In this document: positions 11,331 through 22,178 of the stretch, piece by piece
Numbering within the stretch: the first letter of the stretch is position 1
Layout of the letters: each line of letters opens with the position of its first letter
Source of the DNA: Amborella trichopoda
Taxonomy: Eukaryota; Streptophyta; Magnoliopsida; Amborellales; Amborellaceae
Assembly: GCF_000471905.2 (NCBI RefSeq)
Contig: NW_006498435.1
Span: forward strand, 2,455,280-2,519,279
Direction of reading: 5' to 3'
DNA: 64,000 nt
Notes under the pieces: model-generated
Databases searched by the model: none
Seen by the model: only the letters and a program-made list of their open reading frames with translations
Told to the model about the DNA's origin: nothing
Program-made: the position numbers and the translations under genes

Positions 11331-12868
11331 CCAAATTGAGTCCTCAATTGTGAAGAGGTTCTCATTAGGGAGATCCATGTTAACGGGGATATTGTTTGGC
11401 AGTATGTGTTCAGCTAAGTAGTCAGCAATGACTTGTCCTTTGACCGATTTTTGAGTAACATACTCGATCTCAAACTCCCTTAATAGCATTCTCCACTTCA
11501 CCAAACGTCAGTTGAGGGCTGGCCTCTCCAATAGGTAATTGAGTGGGTTAATTTTTTATATGAGCTTGACAAAATGAGATAAGACATAATGTCTTAGTTT
11601 CTGCATGGGCCACACAAGTGTTAAGCGGTGTTTCTCCACATCCATGTATCTCGTCTCATAATCGACCATGGTTTTGCTAATATAGTATATCGTTTATTCT
11701 TTTCCATGATCGTTATATTGTCCTAACATTGCCCCCATGGTCTTATCTTTCACTGACATGTATAGGAACAGAGGATTGTCTAGACTAGGAGAACTAAGGA
11801 TGGGAGGTTTTGTGAGGTACTCTTTGATTTGATCGAATGCTTCTTGGCATTCACTGTTCCATATGAATGGGGTGTCCTTCTTAAGGAGTTTATTGAATGG
11901 TGCACACTTATTCGCCAGTTGTGAAATAAAACGCCTTATGGCTTGTATGCGGCCTTGAAGCCCACAGATTTCTCTAATGTTCCGGGAAGGAGGCATTTCA
12001 GTGATGGCTCCTATTTTGGATGGGTCCACCCTGATGCCTCTTTGGCTCACTATAAAGCCTAGTAATTTTCTGGATTCAACTCCAAAGAAACATTTTTGTG
12101 GATTGAGTTTGAGTTGATGTTTTCGGAGTCTCTCAAAAATGGTTCTCAAGTTAATGAGATGATCAGACCTGGTCTTTGACATGACCAGAATGTCGTCGAC
12201 ATAGTCTTCCATAATGGTATGCATTAAGTCATGGAAGATACTAGTCATTGCCCACTGATAAGTTGCCCCCACATTTTTTAGGCCAAAGGGCATGACGCTT
12301 AGCAGTAAGTTCCCCATTGTGTTATGAGTGAAGTCTTGGTTTGGTCTTCTTCTGCCATGAGGATCTGGTTGTATCCTGTAAAGCCATCCATGAATGACAA
12401 CATCTCGTGTCCCACAGTGTTGTCGACCAAGGCATCTATGTTTGGTAGTGTTTAGTAGTAGGAAATTATCCTTTAGGCATGCCTTATTGAGGTCTCGGTA
12501 GTCGACACAACTCGGATTCTCCCTTCTTTCTTGGGTATGACCACAAAGTTAGCCAACCATTCCGAGTAATCGACGGTGGTGATGAACGTCACCTTGAGCA
12601 GCTTGTCGATCTCTTCCTTAATTTTTAGCTGAAGGTGAGTCTTCTGACGTCGGAGCTTCTTCCTTACAAGCCTTTCCCCTTGTTTGAATACTAGGTGATG
12701 TTGCACAAATGTGGGATCAAGCCCTGGCATATCATCGTATGACCAGGTGAAGAAGTCTTGATATTCCTTGAGAAAGGAAATCACATTTTCCTGCTCCTCC
12801 GAAGATAAGGAGGTTCCAATCTTGGTTAACCTTGGGTCTTTCTCAGTTCCTAGGTTTACGTCAATCAT
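11331..12868 (-). pseudogene. E1 reverse transcriptase and first RNase H
   Basis: The segment 12868-12473 begins with the pre-RT linker ISFLKEYQDFFTWSYDDMPG, followed by EEIDKLLKVTFI, WLANFVVIPKK and GRIRV. A broken stretch at 12473-12317 has lost a readable finger/palm A motif. The frame from 12317 has MPFGLKNVGATYQ, the catalytic EDYVDDILVMSK (YVDD near residue 39), LNPQKCFFGV and KLLGFIVSQRGI. The first RNase H follows with PFIWNSECQEAFDQIK, PLFLYMSVKD, then past a stop YYISKTMVDYETRYMDVEK and the tail FEIEYVTQKSVKGQVIADYL. Function is cDNA synthesis and RNA removal. It is dead because of at least one frameshift and several stops. Confidence 0.9.
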
Positions 12869-14533
12869 CTCTTCAATGATAGTTGTTAGGTCACCATCGA
12901 ACCTCTTCTTGAATTGCTCAACATGGAAAGTAAGTTCTTCAGGTTGAGAGAGTTCTTCAGACTCTTAGCTCTCTTGATCTTCACCTTGGTCGTCCAATTC
13001 ATCGTTTCGGGTATTATGCACTGTTATTGGGCTATCTTGAGTGAGCGTCATTTTTAAAATTCTTTTTCATTATTATCAGCTTTATCATGTTTTGAATTTT
13101 TCATGGTTTTTGAAATATCGCAAGAGGTGTCCCTTATGGGACTCGTGAGAGAAATGTCGGGGACTGGACGCACAGGATGGTTAGATGGCAACCCCACGCC
13201 TATCTATTTTTTGGTATCAGGACTTGAAGGTGCTACTGGTATGCTTATAACAATTCTCGAGATAAAGGAATGATCGACCAATTCCGTCCCTAGGATGGTG
13301 TTGGTGGATGAGCACCCTTGGCTATGTTAGAGCCAACTATGCACACCTCCTCCAGATCCAGGTCAGCAAATAGGTCGTCAATTCTTAGTCCTTGAGTGTG
13401 CTGAGATGTGGAAGAGGGACTATCCCCTGTTGGGGATTTGAGTATCACTTTCGGCCATTTTGGAGGATGGGCATCGATAGGATCGAGGCTTTGAATACCT
13501 CCGGATACAAAGCCTGGATAGCTTGAAGGCTTCATCCGGCTTTGAAATAAAGTGAGAGAACACTCGAATCCTCTTCGATACCCTTTTTCAATTTTAGCTT
13601 AGGGTGATTCAGAAATTACCTCTGTTACGCCTTGTCCATAACTCCCCAAGCCTTGGCCTGGTTGGAAGCCTTGAGAGAGGAGCATGTGCCATGCTTCGAG
13701 GGACCCGAAACCATATCGTTGTTGACATAGGATAATGTCCTCCATCAATGCAGATGTTTGTAAAATTTGAGGAATAGGGTCGTCGACCTCTAGGCGTAAG
13801 GTGGCACAATCAGCTTGCTCGAAGGATATGATTGGCTTGAAAGCGATTAACATTAGCCGGGATGTCATTGTCCATGAATATGATTAGCTTTGGTCCCATT
13901 AGTTGGTTGATCATCCCGCACAACTCATCCGGTTGTGTGTTGCTCGGGATGTGGGTCTTTGCAAGAACCTTTTCAATTTGGGCTCTATGTGCCGGCGAAT
14001 TCGCAAGCAGCTCCAAGATGGAGATTTGAGCCTGGATCTTCCCGAGATGAGTCGGTAGATCATAGGTGGTTGCAGATCCTTGAGTTCCTTTATTAGGTTC
14101 ATGATCCGCAACCCTTGTTGCTCGTTTGGCTGTTGAAGTGGCCCCCATTTTTTCATCAAGAGTGTCCACCATTAATTGGATGGGTTTGAACACTCGACCT
14201 CTTCAGGTTAGGGAATCAACTTTGCCAGCCTGGAGCTCGATATGGTCAGCCTTAACGAGAGGAATGGAAGACCTCAGGGTGTTGGCCCCTCGTTTGGAAG
14301 ATGATCCCTTTTTATCAGCTTTGGCCATGTCATTCTTGAGGGCATCATCTTCGTCATACTGGTCCCACTTAAGAAGATCATCTGAGTTCGGAGACGAAGA
14401 GTTTCCTCTAAGAAGATTCAAAAATATTTTCTTCAACTTCTTGGTGATGATGATCACAAGAAAATATGAATTGGCAAGGATCATCTTCTTCGTCTCTGTT
14501 TTCAATCATGTGAATGATAACATCCTCCGTTGA
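12869..14533 (-). pseudogene. E1 gag-pol linker and protease region, protease core missing
   Basis: In sense, ATTYDLPTHLGKIQAQISILELL to FMDNDIPAN (14193-13860) is the segment that normally precedes the aspartic protease. Directly after it, in another frame, come LEVDDPIPQILQTSALMED and a G-patch-like GFQPGQGLGSYGQG (13868-13599), which normally follow the protease. No D-T/S/G-G active-site block lies between them, so about 100 or more residues appear to be deleted near 13.85 kb. A further frame (13535-13290) with DDLFADLDLEEVCIV is the linker toward RT. A composition-shifted but present protease cannot be excluded without a profile search. Confidence 0.75.
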
Positions 14534-14534
14534 G

Positions 14535-16557
14535 TTACTCGGAACTCCCGTTTCTTCCATTGTTGTGGCTATTTTTGGGGAGAGGGTTTGTGAAGATACT
14601 CATCTTTTGATTAGGTTCTTCAACAAGTTGATTTCTAGGTCCGACAGTGATGTCACCCCTATTAATCAACCCTTGAATCACCCGCTTCAAGTAGAAACAA
14701 TTTTGGGTATCATGGGCATGGTTTCTATGCCACTTGCACCATCTGTTCTTATCCTTAACCTCAAATGGTGGTTCAGATGGTGGTGGGAGTTGAACCATGT
14801 TTTTCTTCAAGAGTAACTCCAACACATTTTCTAATGGGTCTTTGAGAGGAGTGAATTTGTCCTCTCACCTTCGATTGTTATTTTGAGTGAAGCTCTAGGT
14901 TGACGCCTTCGATTTTGATTCCTATTATTATGCTGGGTGCTGAACCCTGAGCCGGTCCATTAACGACAGTTTCGTTAACTTGACCGAGAGCTTTCCTCTT
15001 GCCGTTGCTCTTATTTTTATTCTGGGGAGTCATGATGGGTTTGTTATCAGGCCTAGTACTGAGGGGTGTCCCTCTCGCCCTTTCATGTCGTGCCACCCAC
15101 TCGATCATAGAGTCAAAAGAGTGGGGAATAAGTCTCTGGCTAAAGAAGGTCCTGTATTCAAGAGCTACATTTTCTAAGGCCATGGAGATTTTAGCTGGGT
15201 CTGTAAGTGGACATTCGATGACTCGCATTACCGCCTCGCGGAATCGACCGATAAAATCCTTGAAGGATTCTCCTTGGTTTTGTTTGGTTGCACATAGTTC
15301 GTACAGGGAACGAGATATTGGTGTTGACCCACGGTAATTAGAGATGAACTGGTTGAACATTTCTTCTGAAGTTATGTGTGGTTGAGCGGTCATTATTCTT
15401 TGATGTCAGTTTAAAGCCCCGTCAGACAAAGTTTGTAAAAACAAGGCCTTCAACAGGTTAAGCCTGTCTCGCAAGCCTCGGATGGAGAGGAGGTACATGT
15501 TGACGTGAATCTCTGGGTCACTCTTCCCATTGATTTTTTTTTAAAACTCTAGGATGACAAACCCAAGGGGAAGGTCTTCCATGCGTTCAAGGGTCTCTTG
15601 AACATAGGACTTTGGGGGTAGAATATCATGCATGCCCATTCTTACGATCATATCTTGCATCTCTTTTAAAGTGCCTTCTAGTTGAGTATTTGGTGTGGCA
15701 GTAGGCCCACTGGTCGATGGGTTTCCAAGTGTAGATTGGTAAGTTGAGATTTGGGGTTGATGTGGGCCTAAGGTTGATGGGTCGTGATCACTAGGACAGT
15801 TTGATACATTTATGCCTGAGGAGCGTACTGCCCATAGGTGTCGCCACCGGTTGCAGAAATGGCACGGTTTGCTGGAGCGGGTGAACTAAGGGAGTCGATT
15901 GAAGAATTGGCTAACTTGGTTGTGCTAGGGGTTATCCTATACTGTTAAGTTGGTTTGGGTTTGACCCATGAGTTGGGGCATGAACAATGTAACCTAAGTC
16001 AACTAGACTTTTAAGAGAAGCTTGGATGCCCATCTCGCTTAAGGGTTGATCTAAATTGACGCCTCTGCTTCTTACAGTGTTAAGAACATCGTGAGTGGTA
16101 CTATGGTGGCATGAGGTTGGATTGGATCTCTTAGACCTAGGTGGGTCTTGGTTCTGAGACCGTTGCATCTCGAGGTTATCTTGGTTCGAGTTGTGGGAAT
16201 TGGCGTTAGATGTCGCATGAACTTCCTCCCTCGCATGGTTCCTACTTTGGTTGCCTAAGGTCGGACGACTCCTACTGTGGCTACGTAAGGTTCCCTGTAA
16301 GACAATGCTCGGTGGACCCCCTGGATATTCAATGTTTCTTTGGGGGAGCCAACTTTTGGGACCATATAGAGCTCAGGGTAAGGAGTGGATCCCTAGGACT
16401 TAGCTTCTAATTGAGGACCTGGATGATGGATAATGGATTGGCCCGAGTTCTGGCAGTAATCCCAAAGGATTGCGGCATACTGATCCTTAGGTTTGGGAAG
16501 GGTCGGTTTAGATTCAGCCGTGTAGCGATCATCATAATTGCCTTGGGTGACTGACAT
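14535..16557 (-). pseudogene. E1 gag (capsid/nucleocapsid), frameshifted
   Basis: Gag forms the virus-like particle. The probable start is the ATG at 16557 (MSVTQGNYDDRY), chosen because the frame then has gag-leader-like sequence before a stop near 16393. Later pieces are 16168-15932, a capsid block at about 15540-15393 (NGKSDPEIHVNMYLLS), 15393-14878 with SRSLYELCATKQNQGESFKDFI (the typical Tat capsid helix), and 14825-14535 with a zinc knuckle CKWHRNHAHDTQNC (C-x2-H-x4-H-x4-C). The frames differ, so frameshifts and stops separate them. Confidence 0.85.
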
Positions 16558-18790
16558 GGTGATCACCCTTGGCAGGGTTCTAGAATTAGACTTGGCTAAG
16601 ATCTAAACTCTACAGCCTAAGGTAGGCGTAACTTGACTCTAGGGGCCAATCTTGAGTGACAACTAGGTTAAAATTAGCTTGGAATCTAGACTCCAAGGGT
16701 TTTGGTTTGGACTCTGAACTAGGGTAAGCCTAATCCAACCCTAAAGGTCACTTTAAGCTTAGACCTATACTAGAACCTAGACAAAGATTTAGACAAGGTA
16801 AGTCTGAGTCTCGGCTCGGCCCAAGAGTGGGTCTAAGTTTGGACCTAGGTGCAAACCTGGTCTGGACTTGGATTGAGCTGGGTGCAAGCCTAGGCTTGGA
16901 CCTAGAGGGTTATGATAATCAGACCGAGTGTGGACCTGACCGGATCAAAGTTGGTTTAGGCACGAGCTCTTGGCTGGAACCTTAAAGGGCTTCGTTTCGA
17001 ACATGGGTGTGAACCTGGTTCGGACCTAGGCTAAGCAGAGTATAAGTCTGAACTTGGATTCAGAGAGTTTTAATGATCTGACCAGTTATGGACCTGGACA
17101 AGATCAAAGAGAGCTAAGAATGACCTGGGTGTGAACCTGGTTCAGACCTAGGCTGGGTAAAAGCCTGAACCTAGGCTCAGAGGGTTCAGCTCGGTCCAAA
17201 AGCAGATTCGAGCTGAGACCCAAGATCAATAAGCAATCAAGCACATGAAAAAGTTTAACCTAGTATAGTATTATAGGTAGGCTTGGCTTGAGAGTGGGTT
17301 CCTAACTACTGAAATGCGGTTAGGTTGATATAGGTCCAGGCCTCCTGTTGTAGGATTTTGTCAGGTCCTACTATATGCGGATTTGCTTTGAGGCAAAGGA
17401 TTATGGAGGGGCGCTGACAGTTAAAGTTACGCGAATCCCTACCGCCTCGACTCTCAAAGCTGAGTTCTCCTCACATCTTTAACATGGATTTTGGGGATTT
17501 TCGAAAAATTTGTTTTCGTGTTTTTTGAGATTCCATGTCGGTGTGTGCTAGAGTGTGTAAAGAAGCACACAAATGAAAATAAAGTCAAGCACACATGCAC
17601 ACAATAAGAGAGAAAACAATTGAGAGCTCGACGCTGAACACACCTAGCGATGCGCGCTTCGAGGCGAAACTCGCTGGAGGCACAATATAGATGGAGGGGT
17701 GAGGAACCCCTAAGAATGTATGGTCAAAGTAGTGAAACCAAACACAGTTCGTGCTAAGTCGAGCATGACCCAAGTCGAGGATGACTCGAATGGGACACGG
17801 TTCAGGGAGGGTGCAAGCAACCCTCAATCAGGTTTTTCTTTTTTGATTTTTTTTTTATTATTTATCTTTTATTTTTTATTTATCTTTTTTAAGTTTGATG
17901 AAACACAGTTAAACTAAGCATGGTGAAAACAGGAAAAACATGGTTTTAGTAAAAACTAACAAACTAAAATAAAAAAGAAAAATTCAAGAACGGGACAGAC
18001 TTATCTAAAGAAAAATATTTTTTTTTATATTTTAAAAAAATTATTTTAAGGTAAAAATTGGTGAACAATCACAAAAAGCGCTTTGGAACAGGCTTGTGGG
18101 TCAAATAAATTTTCTGCTACCTCTGTGATGGGCGGCATGGACAGTGTCGCCCAAAAAAAAAATTTACTTTTTCATATTTTGTATCTTGTTTATCTTAATG
18201 AAATAAGTCTACTGAAACTTGTAGAAGTAGAAAAATAAGAATTTTTGATGAAATAAAATTAAAACAAAGTGAAATAGAAGAACATCAAATGGAATAGACC
18301 TGTATCAAGCAAAATATGATTTTGGTATTTTAAAAAGTTTATTTCGCTCTGAAATTTTGTGAGCAGCCACAAAAGAGACCCAGTACCATTTCTAAAAATT
18401 TTCAAAAAATGCTGAATTGGGTGACAAGGGTAACCAGAGAGCGTGTCGCCCTAGACCTGGGCAGCACGGTCGGTGTTGCTTGGGCGGCAAGCTTAGTGTT
18501 GCCCAAAAAAAAAAATTATTTTATTTTTTTATATTTTTTTCTTGTATATCTTGATAAAATAAGCTTACTATAAACTTGGAGATACAGAAAATAACATTGT
18601 TTTTTATGAAAATAAATTAAAATAAAGCGACAACAGATTTAATAGAAAAATATTTTTTTTGTATTTTTAAATATTTTATTTTGACCTGAAAATTTGGGAA
18701 CAGTCACAAAATGGTACCTAGAATATGCATGAAATTTTTAAAAATATTCTGAAATATTGGAAATTTTGATGCTCGAATGACGCTAGATTT
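16558..18790 (-). other. E1 5' UTR with degenerate repeats
   Basis: This non-coding sequence lies between the PBS and gag. At about 16740-17230 there are recurrent GACCTAGGCT / GTGTGAACCTGGTTC / CAGAGGGTT modules, with two clearly similar copies of about 125 bp near 17005-17190. At about 18120-18145 and 18415-18512 the GGGTGACA...GTGTCGCCC motif of the 3' UTR array recurs. Short frames here carry no family motif. Confidence 0.7.
16820..17200. repeat. Degenerate direct repeats in the E1 5' UTR
   Basis: The modules GTGTGAACCTGGTTCGGACC, CAGAGAGTTTTAATGATCTG and GACCTGGACAAGATCAAAG recur two to three times with substitutions. They suggest an old tandem duplication with a unit of about 120-130 bp. 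Confidence 0.65.
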
Positions 18791-18808
18791 GCCCCACGGT
18801 GGGCGCCA
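18791..18808 (-). promoter_or_regulatory. E1 primer-binding site
   Basis: In sense, TGGCGCCCACCGTGGGGC begins four bases after the LTR end. It starts with the TGG complementary to a tRNA CCA end. TGGCGCC is the beginning of plant elements primed by tRNA-Asp, but the rest is not checked, so the tRNA is left open. Confidence 0.8.
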
Positions 18809-18811
18809 AAC

Positions 18812-19938
18812 TATTTACCGTGAAAAATCAGAGAGATCTTGAAATGAAAGTCTCTTTGATTTGACACTTTAAAATGATGAAAATGAAATAGTAGGGATTG
18901 TGGGACAAACCGAATTCAGATCTGAGGCCAGATCTACCTAGAAATGAGCAGATATGCTCTCAGATCTGTGGTGGAGCCAGCATGATCCAAGATATCAAAA
19001 ATATGATTTTAAAGAAAATTAATCAAAATAAAATAAATCAGTAAGGAAATGAATAAAGAGAGAGGGTCGAGAATGATACCAAATCTGGCCGGATGGCCTG
19101 GAACTCCAGAGCCTTCTGGGGCTCGCCCGTATCAGGACTGGTTCCTTTTGCCCTTCTGGTCCAGATGTCGATCAACAAGTCTTTGGTGGTAGTTGTGCCC
19201 TAGAAAATGACTTAGAACTAGGGTTCTCAGGCTTACGCTAGATAGGGTTTTTTCTCTGAGTTTTTCACTCAGATCTTATCTTGTGTAGCTCTGTAGGGTT
19301 TCTCATATATCTCTCTAGGTTTTCCTCTCTCTCCTAGGGTTTATTTATCTGAAGTCCCTCTCATTTCTCTCTCTGTCCCGCTCTAAAATTTCTCGAAAAG
19401 ATGCTAAAAAGGGGGCAAAATTCGTTGGGAATGATAAGCCTGCGTATCAAGGAAATCCCTGGTCAAAAGGTCAAGGTTTGAGGGTCCCAGATCTAGGCGG
19501 TATGGGTTATGTCGCCTGGGCAGCACGGGGCGTGTTGCCTGGGGCGCATGGGGCATGTCGCCTTGGCAGCACGGGGTCATGTCGCCTGGGCGGCAAGGGG
19601 CATGTCTCATGGGAGGCACGCCCTGTGTCGTCCAAACCATAACTTGTTGAAATTGAATTGTTTCTTGTCAGGTGTGTTCTTCAGCCTCTTGTGAAGCTCT
19701 CAGAGAAAATTTAGGTCAAAATGGATTTTTTTACTATTTTTAATGATTGTTTTGGTAAAATAGGCATTTACAGAAATCTAGGTCAAAACAACGTTTCTAC
19801 AGGGTTTCGGGCAGGCAGACTGGTTCTGGGTCACAAGGCAGGTTGTGTGGACTATGGATTTGGGTTTACTAGGTTAAGTGTGGTCCTAAGGATTCAAGAA
19901 ACCACAGAATTTGCGAGATTTAAAATGAGGTGTCTACA
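18812..19938 (-). repeat. E1 5' LTR, 1127 bp
   Basis: On the + strand it runs from TATTTACC (a mutated TGTTTACC, compare 6242) to TGTCTACA. It abuts the PBS on one side and the AGTAT duplication on the other. In sense, LTR transcription runs toward lower coordinates. It matches 6242 to about 7278. Confidence 0.92.
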
Positions 19939-19943
19939 AGTAT
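19939..19943. repeat. Target-site duplication of E1, right copy (AGTAT)
   Basis: Exact copy of 6237-6241 next to the E1 LTR terminus. Confidence 0.9.
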
Positions 19944-20242
19944 TGATGTTTGAAAGGTTTCCGCTTCCAAACCACATTGGTAGACAGTTGGAGGGCTCTA
20001 AAAAAATGATCTAAGAGGGAATTTTGCCCGGGCTTTTCCCACGACCCCAACCGTGGTGAGGTAGGTGCTCTAATCTATCTCTTCACTGTTCGTTAAAACC
20101 ATCTCACAAAGTTGGACACGCTTATCTACCCATATGTGACACCACAAGAAATGCCCAAGCGTACCACTTGTGAGGCCATGCGGTTGTTGGAGAGGGGGGA
20201 ACCAGGCGAGCGCGTGTCCAAGGACGCATGGGACCCCGACCA
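19944..20242 (+). repeat. E2 5' LTR, second part (3' end)
   Basis: It continues the E2 LTR after E1. It matches the LTR at about 59.79-60.07 kb, sharing CCAAACCA..CATTGGTAGACAG-like sequence, TGGAGGGCT, GATCTAAGA, CCACGAACCC/CCACGACCCC, GGTGAGGTAGGT and TGCGGTTGTT. It ends CCCGACCA at 20242, two bases before the PBS. Confidence 0.8.
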
Positions 20243-20244
20243 AC

Positions 20245-20262
20245 TGACAACTCCATTGAGGA
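20245..20262 (+). promoter_or_regulatory. E2 primer-binding site
   Basis: TGACAACTCCATTGAGGA differs by transitions from the TGGCGACTCCACTGGGGA type used by Ogre-like elements and attributed to tRNA-Arg. The same site is seen at 37733, 60076 and 63570 in this window. Confidence 0.8.
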
Positions 20263-20332
20263 AAAGTCACCCTATAGTTAGCACGGATTGCTCTCACACA
20301 TTTATTTGCTCTCTTTCTTTCCCACAAATTGC

Positions 20333-21027
20333 TATGGAGTTTAATTACTCCTCTATCATTCAAAATGGGGATTTTATTATCCCTACATTTGTAGGTTTTA
20401 CCCTTGAGAAACAAGACTTTACAATCCACTACTCCCATGTATCTTTTGAGTGGTCTTCCCGACCCAATCACCCTAGCTCAGGCTAAGGGGAACTCGGAGA
20501 AGGGTACTGAAACCCCATGTCCTTTCTCTACTAACATCATAGACATGTCCATCGATGTCAATTGCATAAGTGGTCCTAGGACTACCCTTCTTCATGCTCA
20601 CCCCACTATTGGTGGACACTGTATTAGTCATAGGCTTAAGAGTGGTTCTAACACCACTCCTTCTTCACCCATGGTCGGTTCATCTAAGACCACCATCTCT
20701 GAGGATAACAGCAAAGTCACCCTACCCCCTCTCTACATAGGTACGGCTCATACTAGTATGATGTGCCATACACGTCATGTTGGCGATTCCCTCGCCAGAC
20801 CATCTTGCTTGGTTGGCTCCAAAGTCATTCCCCACATGCTTACAGACGTCATGGCAAATGGTTCAACCATTGGTGTGATAAATGGAGGCAAGCAAAATCT
20901 GAAAACACACACCTCACTTAATTTAGGTCTCTTGGGACCCGGACCCACTAAAACTGGTCCTCAAACCACTCATGCATCGCATGTTAATATCTCAGCTCGG
21001 GGTAGTCCAAAGACTATACCAAAATGA
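20333..21027 (+). pseudogene. E2 leader reading frame upstream of gag
   Basis: About 125 bp after the PBS a frame reads MEFNYSSIIQNGDFIIPTF (20333 onward). Its GDFIIPTF matches DFLIPVF at the same place in E3 and E5 and DFLILVS in E4. It stops near 20486. A second frame from 20404 stays open for 207 codons and is rich in Ser/Thr/Pro/His without a recognisable domain. The leader is likely a decayed N-terminal extension or a separate small frame. Function is unknown, and the 207-codon frame may be chance. Confidence 0.45.
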
Positions 21028-22178
21028 GCACACGGCCTTCAAATTAATCGAGGGTCACAAACAAATATGCACATGCATGCTAATGATTCCAAACCCATCA
21101 AAATTGCAAAGGTTAGCATTCCAAGTGCCAAAGCTCTCACCACTTCAGGGGGCGGTTCCCAAGCCACCTCATACTCTTTTATGGATTTTGCACGCACATG
21201 CAGGTTCAACATTGCTGCTGGGTACTAGGGAAAAGGGAAATTGCATATGCTCTCGTCTACCCCTAAACCCATGACTATGCAGTACTTGAAGAAATTCCCT
21301 TCGAGCACCATCCTGTCTACCCCTTTTTCATATGAACGAGCAGACCCTCGAGGCCGGACTCGGGGAAAATTATGCCCCCAAAAAACGAGAAAGCAACCCC
21401 TCAATTCTTTGAGAAAATACAAATCTCCAAAGTCAACTCCGATCTCCCTCCTCCCAGGGTATCACACTTTGTTTGAATTGATTGACAACGCCCTCATCTG
21501 TGCGGGACATGATAGTCGATCAGGATGTCAAAGCAAGTTTCAACTCTGGAAGAGGATTTATTGGAGTTTACAAATCAAACAAATGAAAGGAATGAAAGCA
21601 CCACTTCAGAAAACAAAGGTAGAGTCTTCAACTTCAAAAGACCTACTAAAACATAACTCATTCATCTCAGGAAGAGCTTGAGATGAGTGACATTGTCCAC
21701 TGCTGTGTCATCTGATCCGTGTCTCCACGGCCGGCGGCAAAGGAGATATGGCCCCAAGGCCATCACGAGCCCATCCGATTTGGACAATGGCCCCAAGGCC
21801 TTCAAGTGCCACTCGTACCAGCAATGCGGCCCCAAGGCGTTCAGAGCTAATACTCACTCGATCTCCAAGACAGTCCCAAGTTCAATCGGGGCAAGTTGAG
21901 CCTTTGCTGCGTGGATTATCAAATAGAAGTGTGAAGAGAACACTCCCATTTTTGAATCACTCAGTTTTGATGAACAAGCTGATGTGATGGTAGTAAGTCA
22001 AGAGGGTGAAGAACCAGAAGATCTAATGGCTCGTTTCAATGATATTCTGAGCAATATTTTGGATAGCCTCAAAGGGCTCGAAAATGCTTGAACTATCGGG
22101 GCATCTTTGCACTAAAAAGCCATTTCTCCTCTCGACCCTGAATTCGAAGAAGAACAAAGGAGGCCTCCACCTCCTCCT
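21028..22178 (+). other. E2 leader/gag N-terminal region, decayed
   Basis: Short broken frames. At 21750-21850 a GGCCCCAAGGC-containing motif recurs four times (units of about 30 bp), giving Pro/Arg-rich or Gly/Pro/Lys-rich readings. This is the expected position of the variable gag N-terminus. No domain is recognised. Confidence 0.5.

Larger units (their letters stand above)
6242..19938 (-). mobile_element. E1: Tat-like Ty3/gypsy retrotransposon, 13.7 kb, defective
   Basis: Full-span element on the minus strand, inserted in the E2 5' LTR. The boundaries are set by homologous LTRs at both ends and an exact AGTAT duplication. In sense order it carries a 5' LTR (18812-19938), a PBS, a 5' UTR with degenerate repeats, gag, a protease-region remnant, RT, RNase H, a second RNase H, integrase, a 3' UTR with a hairpin-unit tandem array, and a 3' LTR. 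By eye the LTRs are roughly 85-90% identical, so the insertion is not recent. Frameshifts, stops and loss of the protease core make it non-autonomous now. Confidence 0.92.

Noticed and set aside
20112..20471. Frames of 124 and 133 codons on opposite strands
   Set aside because: They overlap the end of the E2 LTR and its PBS, so they cannot be real genes in full. Only the part with GDFIIPTF is kept as a leader frame.
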